64,000 nucleotides of DNA from SCUD01 sp036824505. Lineage in GTDB: Bacteria > Pseudomonadota > Gammaproteobacteria > Steroidobacterales > Steroidobacteraceae. The first letter of the stretch is position 1; every line of letters begins with the position of its first letter. Position numbers and translations under genes: made by a program. Positions 9,137 to 17,261 of the stretch are shown here, in pieces. The DNA lies in assembly GCA_036824505.1 (NCBI GenBank), contig DAITAA010000005.1, forward strand, positions 1-64,000, in the 5' to 3' direction. Under the pieces are notes generated by a model. That model worked only from the letters and a program-made list of their open reading frames with translations, ran no database searches and was not told the DNA's origin.

Positions 9137-9908
9137 ATTCCCCTTCGGAGCGGCGGATCATCTCGCCGGCGAGGGCAAGGTAGGCGAGCGCGCCGCGCGA
9201 TTCCTGGTCGTGGAACATCACCGGCACGCCAAAGCTCGGGGCCTCGGCGAGGCGCACATTGCGCGGGATGATCGTGCGGAACACGCGATCACCGAAATGC
9301 TCGATCAGCTGCGCCGCAACATCGTTGGACAGATTATTGCGCGGGTCGAACATCGTCCGCAGGATGCCCTCGATGCGCAGCCGCGGATTGATCGAGTCGC
9401 GGATCTGCTCGATCGTCCCGACCAGGCCGGAAAGACCCTCCAGCGCGTAATACTCGCACTGCATCGGAATCAATACGGAGTCCGCTGCGGTCAGCGCATT
9501 CACCGTCAGGATATTGAGTGCCGGCGGACAATCGATCAGGATCACATCGTAGCGATTGCGGATCGGCGCGAGTGCCTGCTCCAGCCGGTGCTCGCGACCG
9601 GCCGGTGTTGCGAGCAATCGCACTTCCGCGGCCGTGAGGTCCTGATTGGACGGCAGAAGGTCGAAGCCGCCCGGGTCGATCACCAGGATGGCATCCTCTG
9701 CGCGGCAGTCGCCCAACAACACGTCCGTCGAGGAGCGCGCAAGCTCGCGTTTGTCCACGCCGCAACCCATCGTGGCATTGCCCTGCGGATCGAGATCCAC
9801 CAGCAACACGCGTTTTTTCGTTACCGCGAGCGACGCCGCCAGGTTGACGGCCGTTGTCGTCTTGCCGACGCCGCCCTTCTGGTTCGCCACCGCGATGATT
9901 CGATTCAT
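9135..9908 (-). CDS. parA: chromosome-partitioning ATPase ParA
   Basis: Walker-type ATPase that binds DNA non-specifically and moves ParB-parS complexes. The 257-residue protein starts MNRIIAVANQKGGVGKTT. The deviant Walker A KGGVGKT is at residues 11-17, and the Walker B-like DVILIDCPP is present. An in-frame upstream start would add 38 residues belonging to the rsmG end. It begins 4 bases after rsmG ends. A REP-like hairpin covers its stop codon. Confidence 0.97.
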   Translation of the reverse strand: MNRIIAVANQKGGVGKTTTAVNLAASLAVTKKRVLLVDLDPQGNATMGCGVDKRELARSSTDVLLGDCRAEDAILVIDPGGFDLLPSNQDLTAAEVRLLATPAGREHRLEQALAPIRNRYDVILIDCPPALNILTVNALTAADSVLIPMQCEYYALEGLSGLVGTIEQIRDSINPRLRIEGILRTMFDPRNNLSNDVAAQLIEHFGDRVFRTIIPRNVRLAEAPSFGVPVMFHDQESRGALAYLALAGEMIRRSEGE

Positions 9909-9912
9909 CAAG

Positions 9913-10554
9913 TCAGGTTCTCCCCAGCTCCACGATACAACGTGCAGCAGGTAGACCGGGAATCCGGACTTCGTGAACGGCAATGGCCTTCCATCCCGGC
10001 GGCAGGGCCGCGATCTCGGCATCCGGTCGGCGGCCCTTCATCGCGAGCAGGCGGCCCTGGCGCGCGCACAAATGTCCCGCAACGCCCACAAAATCGGCCA
10101 GCTTCCCGAGCGCCCGCGCCAACACGCAGTCGAATGGCACCGGTCCCCGCCAGTCCTCACTGCGGGCCGGGATGACCTCGACATTCGCGAGATTCATGAC
10201 CTCGGCCGCATGGCGGACGAAACGCGCCTTCTTGCCGGTCGCCTCGATCAGCGCGAACTGGCGATCGGGATTGATCACGGCAAGCGGCAGCCCCGGGAAA
10301 CCGGCGCCCGTGCCGATATCGGCGATGCGCCTGCCGCGCAGGTAAGGCTGCAGCGACAGGGAATCCAGCAGGTGTTTCCGGACCATGTCCACGGGATCGG
10401 TGATCGCGGTCAAATTGAATCGCTCATTCCACTCGCGAAGCTCGGTGAGAAGCGCCAGCAAGGCGGCTGTCTGCGCGGGCCTGAGATCGATGCCCTGCGC
10501 GCGTGCGCCGCTGACCAGGATTTCTTCCAGCGGAGCTGCCGGCACGTCAGGCAA
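9913..10554 (-). CDS. rsmG: 16S rRNA m7G527 methyltransferase RsmG
   Basis: SAM-dependent enzyme methylating G527 of 16S rRNA; loss gives low-level streptomycin resistance in other bacteria. The 213-residue protein has the SAM-binding motif IADIGTGAGFPGLPLAV, the following acidic motif IEATGKKARF, and the RNA-binding N-terminus with EWNERFNLTAI. It is normally just after mnmG. Here it instead overlaps the AcuI-like gene by 8 bases, so an inserted block separates the two. Confidence 0.96.
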   Translation of the reverse strand: MPDVPAAPLEEILVSGARAQGIDLRPAQTAALLALLTELREWNERFNLTAITDPVDMVRKHLLDSLSLQPYLRGRRIADIGTGAGFPGLPLAVINPDRQFALIEATGKKARFVRHAAEVMNLANVEVIPARSEDWRGPVPFDCVLARALGKLADFVGVAGHLCARQGRLLAMKGRRPDAEIAALPPGWKAIAVHEVRIPGLPAARCIVELGRT

Positions 10555-11536
10555 TCTTCACCACCGTGCGCCCGAGCACGCGGCCTTTGATGTAATCGTC
10601 GAATGACTTCGGCAGTTCATCAAAGCCAATGGTCCGCGTGACAAAACGGTCGAAATGGCGCGGCCGCAGGTCCGATGCGAGCCGCCGCCACACGTCGAGA
10701 CGCACATCGCGGGGTGTCGAGGAGGAAGTGATGCCGAGCAGGTTCACGCCACGCAGGATGAAGGGCAACACGGTCGTCTCGAGTTTCGGGCTGCCGGCGA
10801 GACCGATGCTCGCGATGTTGCCGAAAAAATCCACGGTGCGCGTGAGCCAGGTCAGCAGTTCTCCGCCGACACTGTCGATCGCGCCCGCCCAGAGCACCGC
10901 TTCCATCGGCCGGCTGCCGAGGTCGATTTCCTGGCGACGCAGGATGCGCTTCGCGCCGAGTGCCTTCAGGAACTCGTCGACCTCCGGCTTGCCGCTGACG
11001 GCGACGACTTCGTATCCGCGGCCCGCAAGCAGGTCTACCGCGATCGAACCCACGCCGCCGCTCGCTCCGGTCACGACGACCGGGCCCTTCGCGGGCGTCT
11101 GTCCATTGTGTTCCATGCGATGGATCGCGAGCGCCGCGGTGAATCCTGCCGTGCCGAGCGCCATGGCCTGCATCAGGTCGATCCCGTCGGGAAGCTTGAT
11201 CACCGAATCTCCGCTGACACGCGCGTATTCGGCATAGCCGCCGTCCACGGTCTCACTGAGGCCACAACCCGTGACCAGCACCGCCTGGCCCGGCTGGTAG
11301 CGCGAATCGGCCGAACTCGCGATCTCACCGGACAGGTCGATGCCGCCATTCAGCGGGTAACGGCGCAGGATTCTCGCCGTGCCGCTCGCGGCGAGCGCGT
11401 CCTTGTAGTTGATGCTGGAGTAACGCACGCGGATCACGACCTCACCGGGCGTGAGCTCATCGACGCCCATGGTCTCAAAGCCGGCCACGATGCGCTTGTC
11501 GCGCTCATTGATCCTGAAAGCCTTGAACTTGCTCAT
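10547..11536 (-). CDS. acuI: acrylyl-CoA reductase / YhdH-type quinone oxidoreductase
   Basis: Zinc-free medium-chain NADPH-dependent reductase. The 329-residue protein has the GroES-like N-terminal half, the family segment VRYSSINYKDALAA, and the Rossmann motif VTGASGGVGSIAV near residues 154-166. Length and motifs match the YhdH/AcuI group, which reduces acrylyl-CoA in other bacteria. The true substrate here is not shown by the sequence. It overlaps rsmG by 8 bases and the upstream hydrolase by 4 (ATGA), so it is translated in a coupled operon. Confidence 0.88.
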   Translation of the reverse strand: MSKFKAFRINERDKRIVAGFETMGVDELTPGEVVIRVRYSSINYKDALAASGTARILRRYPLNGGIDLSGEIASSADSRYQPGQAVLVTGCGLSETVDGGYAEYARVSGDSVIKLPDGIDLMQAMALGTAGFTAALAIHRMEHNGQTPAKGPVVVTGASGGVGSIAVDLLAGRGYEVVAVSGKPEVDEFLKALGAKRILRRQEIDLGSRPMEAVLWAGAIDSVGGELLTWLTRTVDFFGNIASIGLAGSPKLETTVLPFILRGVNLLGITSSSTPRDVRLDVWRRLASDLRPRHFDRFVTRTIGFDELPKSFDDYIKGRVLGRTVVKIA

Positions 11537-12492
11537 GCGCTACCCCTGTCCAGCCACAATTCAATGCCCTGGGAATTCAACTCGACGTCGTCGTCCAGCA
11601 GCCAGTGCCTTTTCTGTTCATCGCCAGGAAAGCCGTGCTCATCAAGCCAGCCTGACAACATGGCAAACATCTCCGTGCGCAGCTTGCGGCCGCGGTCCGG
11701 CGCCTGCGAGTGGCACCGACCCAGATCCGCGAATGCGCGCACGCGATCCTTCATCTCGCCCGCCAACCGCCAAAGGTCGCGCACTTCGGCGTAATGCGTC
11801 AGGTAGATGGCCCTGGGCCGGTAACTCATCAGACGGTCCACCGAGCTGCACAGTGCCTCCGGGTCGAAGTGTACGGGCGTCGTCGTCGGCATGATGAATT
11901 CACGGCCATCCACGTCGAAATCCCGGTAGGAAATCCCGAAGGTATCGCCCGAGAAGATGAGGTCATGGTCCAGGTCCACGACACAATAATGATGTAGCGC
12001 ATGGCCCGGGGTGTGAATCAACTCAAAGCTCCGCGAACCCAGCATGATCCGTTCGCCGTCTTCCGGCACCAGCATGCGCGCCTCGTCGATTGGCACGATT
12101 TCGCCATAGAGCTCCCGGAAACGTTCTTCGCCATAGACTGCAATCGAGCCGGCGATCAGCTTTGAGGGTTCCGCCAGATGGCGGGCGCCACGCGGATGCA
12201 CAGCGCAGCGCGCGTTCGGCAGCGCTTTCATCAATGCGCCCGCCCCGCCCGCATGATCGAGATGCACGTGCGTCGTCAACACCCAGTCCACGTCGGCCGG
12301 ATCGATGTCCTTCAGCTCGAGCGCAGCCAGCAGGTTCGGCAACGAGAGCGCCGTTCCGGTATCCACGAAGGCGGCCCGACCCGCGTCCACGACGAGATGC
12401 GAGGCTGCCAGCCTCGGGCGCACGTAATCCGTGTCGATCGCCGTGATGCCGGCATCGAAATCGGTCAGCTTGCGCGAAATGTTCCCGGTCAT
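11533..12492 (-). CDS. metallo-beta-lactamase-fold hydrolase
   Basis: A 319-residue zinc hydrolase of the glyoxalase II-like group. The metal motif HVHLDHAGG is at about residues 70-78. Further ligands fit HTPGHALHH, the Asp of FSGDTFG and the His of YLTHYAE. The start MTGNISRKLTDFDAGI was chosen because the longer frame runs through the REP-like repeat and the cytochrome gene. There is no signal peptide, so it is cytoplasmic. The substrate is unknown; glyoxalase- or lactonase-type thioester or ester hydrolysis is possible. It overlaps the AcuI-like gene by 4 bases. Confidence 0.85.
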   Translation of the reverse strand: MTGNISRKLTDFDAGITAIDTDYVRPRLAASHLVVDAGRAAFVDTGTALSLPNLLAALELKDIDPADVDWVLTTHVHLDHAGGAGALMKALPNARCAVHPRGARHLAEPSKLIAGSIAVYGEERFRELYGEIVPIDEARMLVPEDGERIMLGSRSFELIHTPGHALHHYCVVDLDHDLIFSGDTFGISYRDFDVDGREFIMPTTTPVHFDPEALCSSVDRLMSYRPRAIYLTHYAEVRDLWRLAGEMKDRVRAFADLGRCHSQAPDRGRKLRTEMFAMLSGWLDEHGFPGDEQKRHWLLDDDVELNSQGIELWLDRGSA

Positions 12493-12512
12493 TGCCGCCC
12501 ATGATCGCCCAA

Positions 12513-12562
12513 AAAGGGGACGCACCCCTTTCCCCGGGAAGAAAAAGGGGTGCGTCCCCTTT
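12513..12562. repeat. REP-like 19-bp perfect inverted repeat
   Basis: Arms 12513-12531 and 12544-12562 are perfect complements with a 12-base loop. The arm AAAGGGGACGCACCCCTTT differs by one base from the core of the element at 9075-9136. It fills the gap between the cytochrome c stop (12563) and the hydrolase start (12492). It is probably a second copy of the same RAYT-type mobile palindrome family, and it could also act as a transcript-stabilising hairpin between the two genes. Confidence 0.85.
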
Positions 12563-13165
12563 CTAGCGCTTGGGTGTCGTGAGCCCGGGCTGCTGCGCGA
12601 AATACGCGGCGAGAACCTGGATATCATCCCGCGTCAGCGCTGCCGCGAATGTTCCCATGATCGGGTTCTTGCGCTTGCCCAGCCGGTAGTCATTGAGCGC
12701 CTGCGCCAGGTAATCGGCGTGCTGGCCGGCAAGCGTGGGATTCTCCGGCAATGTACCGACGCCGTCCTGCCCATGGCAGGCCGTGCAGGCTGTCCCGGCC
12801 GCCGGCAGCGTGCCGACCGGCATCGCGCCCGACCTGGCGCGTTGCGGGCCCTGGAACCAGGCTGCGAGATCGGCGCGATCCTGCGCCGACAAGCTGGATG
12901 CCATACCTCTCATGGTCGGGTGCCAGCGCGCGCCAGTGCCGTACTCCGCAAGCGCAGCAACGATATAGACCGCACTCTGGCCGGCCAATTTCGGCACGGA
13001 ATATTTCGGATAGGCATTCTTGTAGTTCTCAATGCCGTGACAGCCCATGCAGGCATAAGCGAGTTTACCGCCGCGCTCCGCATCACCGTTCTCTGCCAGC
13101 ACGGGTACTGCAAGCAACAGCAAGATGGCCGCAATTATCGCCTTGACGGCTTCATCGAGTCGCAT
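12563..13165 (-). CDS. diheme cytochrome c (c4-like)
   Basis: Periplasmic electron carrier with two class I heme domains. The 200-residue protein has a signal peptide (residues 1-24, ending PVLAEN) and two heme-binding motifs, CMGCH in the first half and CTACH in the second. Distal methionines are likely in the PTMRGM and NPIMGTF segments. The arrangement resembles cytochrome c4 feeding terminal oxidases. It sits between the glutathione peroxidase gene (33 bases upstream) and a REP-like repeat. Confidence 0.9.
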   Translation of the reverse strand: MRLDEAVKAIIAAILLLLAVPVLAENGDAERGGKLAYACMGCHGIENYKNAYPKYSVPKLAGQSAVYIVAALAEYGTGARWHPTMRGMASSLSAQDRADLAAWFQGPQRARSGAMPVGTLPAAGTACTACHGQDGVGTLPENPTLAGQHADYLAQALNDYRLGKRKNPIMGTFAAALTRDDIQVLAAYFAQQPGLTTPKR

Positions 13166-13198
13166 CGGGTCTGTCTCCGGAGTGATGCGCCAATGCTC

Positions 13199-13678
13199 TC
13201 ACAACGCGTCGGCGATGTCCTGCATCAGGCCGTTGTCGCGTGGCTTGGTCGTTGGCGCATAACGTCTGAGCAGGCGGCCGTCGCGCCCGATCAGGAATTT
13301 CTCGAAGTTCCACTGGATGTCGCCGGGGTGGCCATTGGCCGGGTCCGTCAGCCAGGCGTAGAGCGGGTGCCGGCCGGCGCCGTTCACCTCGAGCTTCGCG
13401 CTCATCGGGAAGGTCACGCCGTAGGTCGCCGAGCAAAATGCCTGGATGTCCTTTTCGCTGCCCGGCTCCTGCGCCCCGAACTGATTGCAGGGAAAGCCGA
13501 CGACCGAGAAATTCTCGCTCGCGAGTTCTTCGTGCAGTTCCTCGAGCCCCGTGTACTGGGGCGTCAGCCCGCAGCGACTCGCCACATTCACCGCAAGTAC
13601 TACCTTGCCCTTCAGCCTGCCGAGCAGGTCGGCACTGCCGTCGATGGCGTTGACATCAAACTCGAAGAAACTGCTCAT
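13199..13678 (-). CDS. glutathione peroxidase (cysteine type)
   Basis: Thiol peroxidase reducing hydroperoxides. At 159 residues it has the catalytic segment NVASRCGLTPQY, with Cys in place of selenocysteine, then the conserved GFPCNQFGAQEPG and the WNFEKFLIGRDG strand carrying the catalytic Trp and Asn. It may use thioredoxin rather than glutathione, as many bacterial homologues do. It lacks a signal peptide. It belongs to the block between rsmG and mnmG, 24 bases from the peptide-binding protein gene. Confidence 0.93.
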   Translation of the reverse strand: MSSFFEFDVNAIDGSADLLGRLKGKVVLAVNVASRCGLTPQYTGLEELHEELASENFSVVGFPCNQFGAQEPGSEKDIQAFCSATYGVTFPMSAKLEVNGAGRHPLYAWLTDPANGHPGDIQWNFEKFLIGRDGRLLRRYAPTTKPRDNGLMQDIADAL

Positions 13679-13702
13679 TGCATTGCTCCATTCATCAGGC
13701 CT

Positions 13703-15328
13703 TCACTGCCGCGCGCCGTGGCTGCCGGGTCCAATCGAGAGGTCCTTGCTGTACGTGACATTCATGATATTCGAGTACCAACCCGAAACGCGCGGCGCGA
13801 CAAGGTGTTTGGATACATAAAAGTAGAGCGGGATCAGGGGAACATCGTCGAGGAGCTGCCGTTCGGCAGTTGCGAGCAATCGGGCGCGTTCGACGCCGTC
13901 GGTACGCGATGCCGACTCGAGCGCCTGGTCATACACATCGTTCTGGTAGTGCGGCAGGTTGATTCCGAAACCACCTTTCAGTACCTGAAGGAACGAATAG
14001 GCGTCGTTGTAGTCTCCGATCCAGCTGCCGCGGAACAGGACGGTCTCGCGCGCATCGATTGCCTGCTTCAGCACGCGGAAATCCTCCGCGCGCAGGCTCG
14101 CCTCGACGCCCAGCTGCTCCTTCCACATCGCGGTTACCGCGAGTGCAATGCGATCGTGGACCGGGCTCTTGCTGTAGCGCAGTTCTACCTTGAGCGGCCG
14201 CTCTTTCGAATAGCCCGCTTCCGCGTAGAGCCGTCGCGCTTCTGCGTTGCGTGCAACCTGCGGCAGCCCCATCCAGTCGAACACCTGCGGCTCGTAGGCT
14301 GCGACACCCGGCGGTACCCAGCTGTATGCGGGCTGCTCGCCGTCGCCCAGCACCTGCCTGGTCAGGACATCCCGGTCGATCGCCATCGCAAGCGCGCGAC
14401 GAAGCGCCTTCGCATTACGAAACGGCGGCTGATCGAGCGCGAATCCGTAGTAATAGACGCCCAGATGGGGCGCAACGCGCAACTGCCCAGGAAGTTCGCG
14501 CTCCAGACGGCCCAGTTCGCCGGGCGGGATCGTGTAGCTCACGTCGAGATCGCCCGCGCGGAAGCGCGTCAGTTCCGTCAGCGGATCGGCCACATGCACA
14601 TAACGCACTGAGCCGAGGCGCGTCGCCGCATCGTTCCAGTAATGCGTATTGCGCGCAGCAATGATGTGCGAGCCTATTTCCCAGGCGACGGGAACGAAGG
14701 CGCCATTGGTCACGGCGACTCCCGGCCGTGCAAAATCCATCGGTCGTGCCGCAAGCGTCGGACGATGCACCGGGAAGGTGCTCGGATGCGAGAGCATCGC
14801 GAGGAAATAAGTGGATGGCTCGGCGAGCTGCACGACGAACGTCGCATCGTCCGGCGCGGAAACGCCAAGCGCCTCCGGTGACCGTCGCCCCGCGACGATG
14901 TCGGCGGCGTTCACGACCGGTTCCAGCATCAGGGCGTACTGCGACGCCGTCTTCGGGTCGACGAGCCGCCGGAACGCGAAGGCGAAATCCTCCGCGACGA
15001 CGGGGTCGCCATTTGACCAGCGCGCGGTCTTGCGCAGCTTGAACGTGTAACTGCGGCCGTCCTCGCTGACGGACCAGGACTCTGCCGCGCCCGGAATGGT
15101 GCTTCCGTCCGGCGCCATCGAGACAAGGCCTTCGTAGCAGTCGCGCAGGATGGTCATCGCCGCTTCCATGCGCGCGAGCTGCGGATCGATCGAATCTGGC
15201 TCCGGGCCGTTGCCGCGCCGCAACTCCTGCGAAGCGGCCACTGGTGGAGATTGCTGCGTGAAATACCAGGTGGCCCAGCCGGCTGCCACGAGCAGTACCG
15301 CGATCGCGGCGCCGCGACGCAGGTTCAT
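13703..15328 (-). CDS. peptide ABC transporter substrate-binding protein (OppA family)
   Basis: A 541-residue SBP_bac_5 protein that would bind oligopeptides in the periplasm. The N-terminus MNLRRGAAIAVLLVAAGWATWYF is an uncleaved anchor or a signal peptide without a clear lipobox. The family markers GNGPEPDSIDPQLA, YEGLVSMAPDGSTIPGAAESW and the tail region NMLDLSIGPGSH-like are visible. The ATG overlaps the mnmG stop by 4 bases. No permease or ATPase gene lies nearby, so it must serve a distant transporter or another role such as murein-peptide recycling. Confidence 0.88.
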   Translation of the reverse strand: MNLRRGAAIAVLLVAAGWATWYFTQQSPPVAASQELRRGNGPEPDSIDPQLARMEAAMTILRDCYEGLVSMAPDGSTIPGAAESWSVSEDGRSYTFKLRKTARWSNGDPVVAEDFAFAFRRLVDPKTASQYALMLEPVVNAADIVAGRRSPEALGVSAPDDATFVVQLAEPSTYFLAMLSHPSTFPVHRPTLAARPMDFARPGVAVTNGAFVPVAWEIGSHIIAARNTHYWNDAATRLGSVRYVHVADPLTELTRFRAGDLDVSYTIPPGELGRLERELPGQLRVAPHLGVYYYGFALDQPPFRNAKALRRALAMAIDRDVLTRQVLGDGEQPAYSWVPPGVAAYEPQVFDWMGLPQVARNAEARRLYAEAGYSKERPLKVELRYSKSPVHDRIALAVTAMWKEQLGVEASLRAEDFRVLKQAIDARETVLFRGSWIGDYNDAYSFLQVLKGGFGINLPHYQNDVYDQALESASRTDGVERARLLATAERQLLDDVPLIPLYFYVSKHLVAPRVSGWYSNIMNVTYSKDLSIGPGSHGARQ

Positions 15329-17214
15329 GCCGCCCGCGCGCGCTTCTTGAGGTGTACCAGCAGGATCGAGATGGTCGCCGTGGTGATGCCGGGCAGGCGC
15401 GAAGCCTGGCCAACGGTCTGCGGCCGCGATTCCGCTAGTCGCTCCCGCGCTTCGTTCGAGAGGCCCGCCACCGCGCCGTAGTCGATGCTGTCCGGCAGGC
15501 AAGTCTGTTCGTGGCGCTGCTGCCGCGCGATCTCGGCCTGCTGGCGCTCGATATAGCCCGAATACTTTGCGCGGACCTCGACCTGCAGGGCAACCTGCGG
15601 CGGGATCCTTTCGTCATCGCGCACCGCCGCCGCACCGATCGCCGCGAGCGACGTCAACGCCGCGTAATCCACATCGGGCCGGCGCAGCAGTTCGAAAGCC
15701 CGTTGCTCGCGCGGCAGCGGCGCGCCAAGCAACTGTGCAATCTCGTCGCCAAGCGGCGTGCCGGGCCGCAGCATCAGGCCCGAGAGCCTTTCGATCTCGG
15801 CCTCGGTCGCCGCACGCTTGCGATTGAAGAAACTCCAGCGTGCGTCGGTCACGAGCCCGAGTTCGCGGCCGATGGGCGTCAGGCGGTAATCGGCATTGTC
15901 CTCGCGAAGGAGCAATCGGTGCTCCGCGCGGCTCGTGAACATCCGGTAGGGCTCGATGGCGCCCTGCGTGATCAGGTCGTCCACCAGTACGCCGAGATAG
16001 GCCTCGTCGCGGCGCGGCCACCAGGGATCGCGTCCGGATACCGCAAGCGCCGCATTGATGCCGGCGAGCAGGCCCTGGGCCGCGGCCTCCTCGTAGCCGG
16101 TCGTGCCGTTGATCTGGCCGGCGAAATAAAGCCCGGCGAGCGGCTTCGTTTCCAGGCTGTACTTCAGTCCGCGCGGATCGAAATAGTCGTACTCGATCGC
16201 ATAGCCGGGTTTCGTCAGCTTCGCGTTCTCGAAACCACGGATGGTCCGCACGAAGGCTTCCTGCACATCCAGCGGCAGGCTGGTCGAGATGCCATTCGGG
16301 TAGACGACGTCGGTATCGAGTCCTTCCGGCTCGACGAATATCTGGTGCGATGACTTGTCGGCGAAGCGCACGACCTTGTCCTCGACGGACGGGCAGTAGC
16401 GCGGGCCGATGCCTTCGATGAGCCCGGTGAACATCGGCGAGCGATCGGTCGCAGCACGGATGATCTCGTGCGTGCGTTCATTGGTCGCCGTGATGTGGCA
16501 GATGACCTGCATCGGATGTTCCACGCGCCGGCCCAGGAATGAGAACACCGGTCGCGGCTCATCGCCGGGTTGCGCCCGCATCACGGAATAGTCGAGCGTG
16601 CGACCGTCGATGCGCGGCGGCGTACCGGTCTTCAGGCGCCCGACCATGAGCGGCTGTTCGCGCAGACGCGCCGCGAGGCGATTCGACGGCGGATCGCCGG
16701 CACGTCCGCCTTCGCGGCTCTCGAGGCCGACATGCATGCGCCCGCCGAGGAAGGTTCCGACCGTCAGCACGACCGCCGTTGCTGCGAGCGTGTCGCCCGC
16801 CACGGTCACGATGCCGGTCACACGGCCGCCCGTGACGGCCAGATCCGCGACTTCCGCCTCGAGCAACTCGAGACCGGGTTGCGCTTCCAGCAGGTCGCGG
16901 ATGGCGCGCTTATAGAGTGTGCGGTCCGCCTGCGCCCGCGTCGCGCGCACCGCGGGACCCTTGCTGGCATTCAGCGTGCGGAACTGGATACCGGCGCGGT
17001 CGGCGGCCCGCGCCATGGCGCCGCCCATCGCGTCGATCTCGCGCACCAGGTGCCCCTTGCCGATGCCGCCGATCGCCGGGTTGCAGCTCATCTGGCCGAT
17101 GGTCGCAAGGTTCTGGGTCACCAGCAGCGTACGCGCACCCATCCGGGCTGCGGCAAGGGCTGCCTCGGTGCCGGCGTGACCGCCGCCGATGACGATGACG
17201 TCGAAAAGATCCAT
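15325..17214 (-). CDS. mnmG: tRNA uridine 5-carboxymethylaminomethyl modification enzyme MnmG
   Basis: FAD-binding subunit of the MnmEG complex that modifies the wobble uridine (cmnm5U34) of several tRNAs. The 629-residue length equals the usual one. FAD motif GGGHAGTEAALAAARMG is at residues 9-25; the second signature AGQINGTTGYEEAAAQG is near residue 370. The start MDLFDVIVIGGG was preferred over an extended frame. Its partner gene mnmE, normally adjacent, is nearly 30 kb away. It is divergent from the S33 hydrolase gene with about 50 bases between. Confidence 0.97.
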   Translation of the reverse strand: MDLFDVIVIGGGHAGTEAALAAARMGARTLLVTQNLATIGQMSCNPAIGGIGKGHLVREIDAMGGAMARAADRAGIQFRTLNASKGPAVRATRAQADRTLYKRAIRDLLEAQPGLELLEAEVADLAVTGGRVTGIVTVAGDTLAATAVVLTVGTFLGGRMHVGLESREGGRAGDPPSNRLAARLREQPLMVGRLKTGTPPRIDGRTLDYSVMRAQPGDEPRPVFSFLGRRVEHPMQVICHITATNERTHEIIRAATDRSPMFTGLIEGIGPRYCPSVEDKVVRFADKSSHQIFVEPEGLDTDVVYPNGISTSLPLDVQEAFVRTIRGFENAKLTKPGYAIEYDYFDPRGLKYSLETKPLAGLYFAGQINGTTGYEEAAAQGLLAGINAALAVSGRDPWWPRRDEAYLGVLVDDLITQGAIEPYRMFTSRAEHRLLLREDNADYRLTPIGRELGLVTDARWSFFNRKRAATEAEIERLSGLMLRPGTPLGDEIAQLLGAPLPREQRAFELLRRPDVDYAALTSLAAIGAAAVRDDERIPPQVALQVEVRAKYSGYIERQQAEIARQQRHEQTCLPDSIDYGAVAGLSNEARERLAESRPQTVGQASRLPGITTATISILLVHLKKRARAA

Positions 17215-17261
17215 TCCGCCAGTGTCCGAAATCCGGGGGCGCCATGGTACCGTGCCGGGCC

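Noticed and set aside
13560..13600. Possible selenocysteine in the glutathione peroxidase.
   Set aside because: The catalytic codon is a cysteine codon (SRCGLT), and no TGA is in frame.
12431..14611. A 726-residue plus-strand frame across cytochrome c, glutathione peroxidase and the peptide-binding protein.
   Set aside because: It crosses three well-supported minus-strand genes and a repeat, and contains no family signature.
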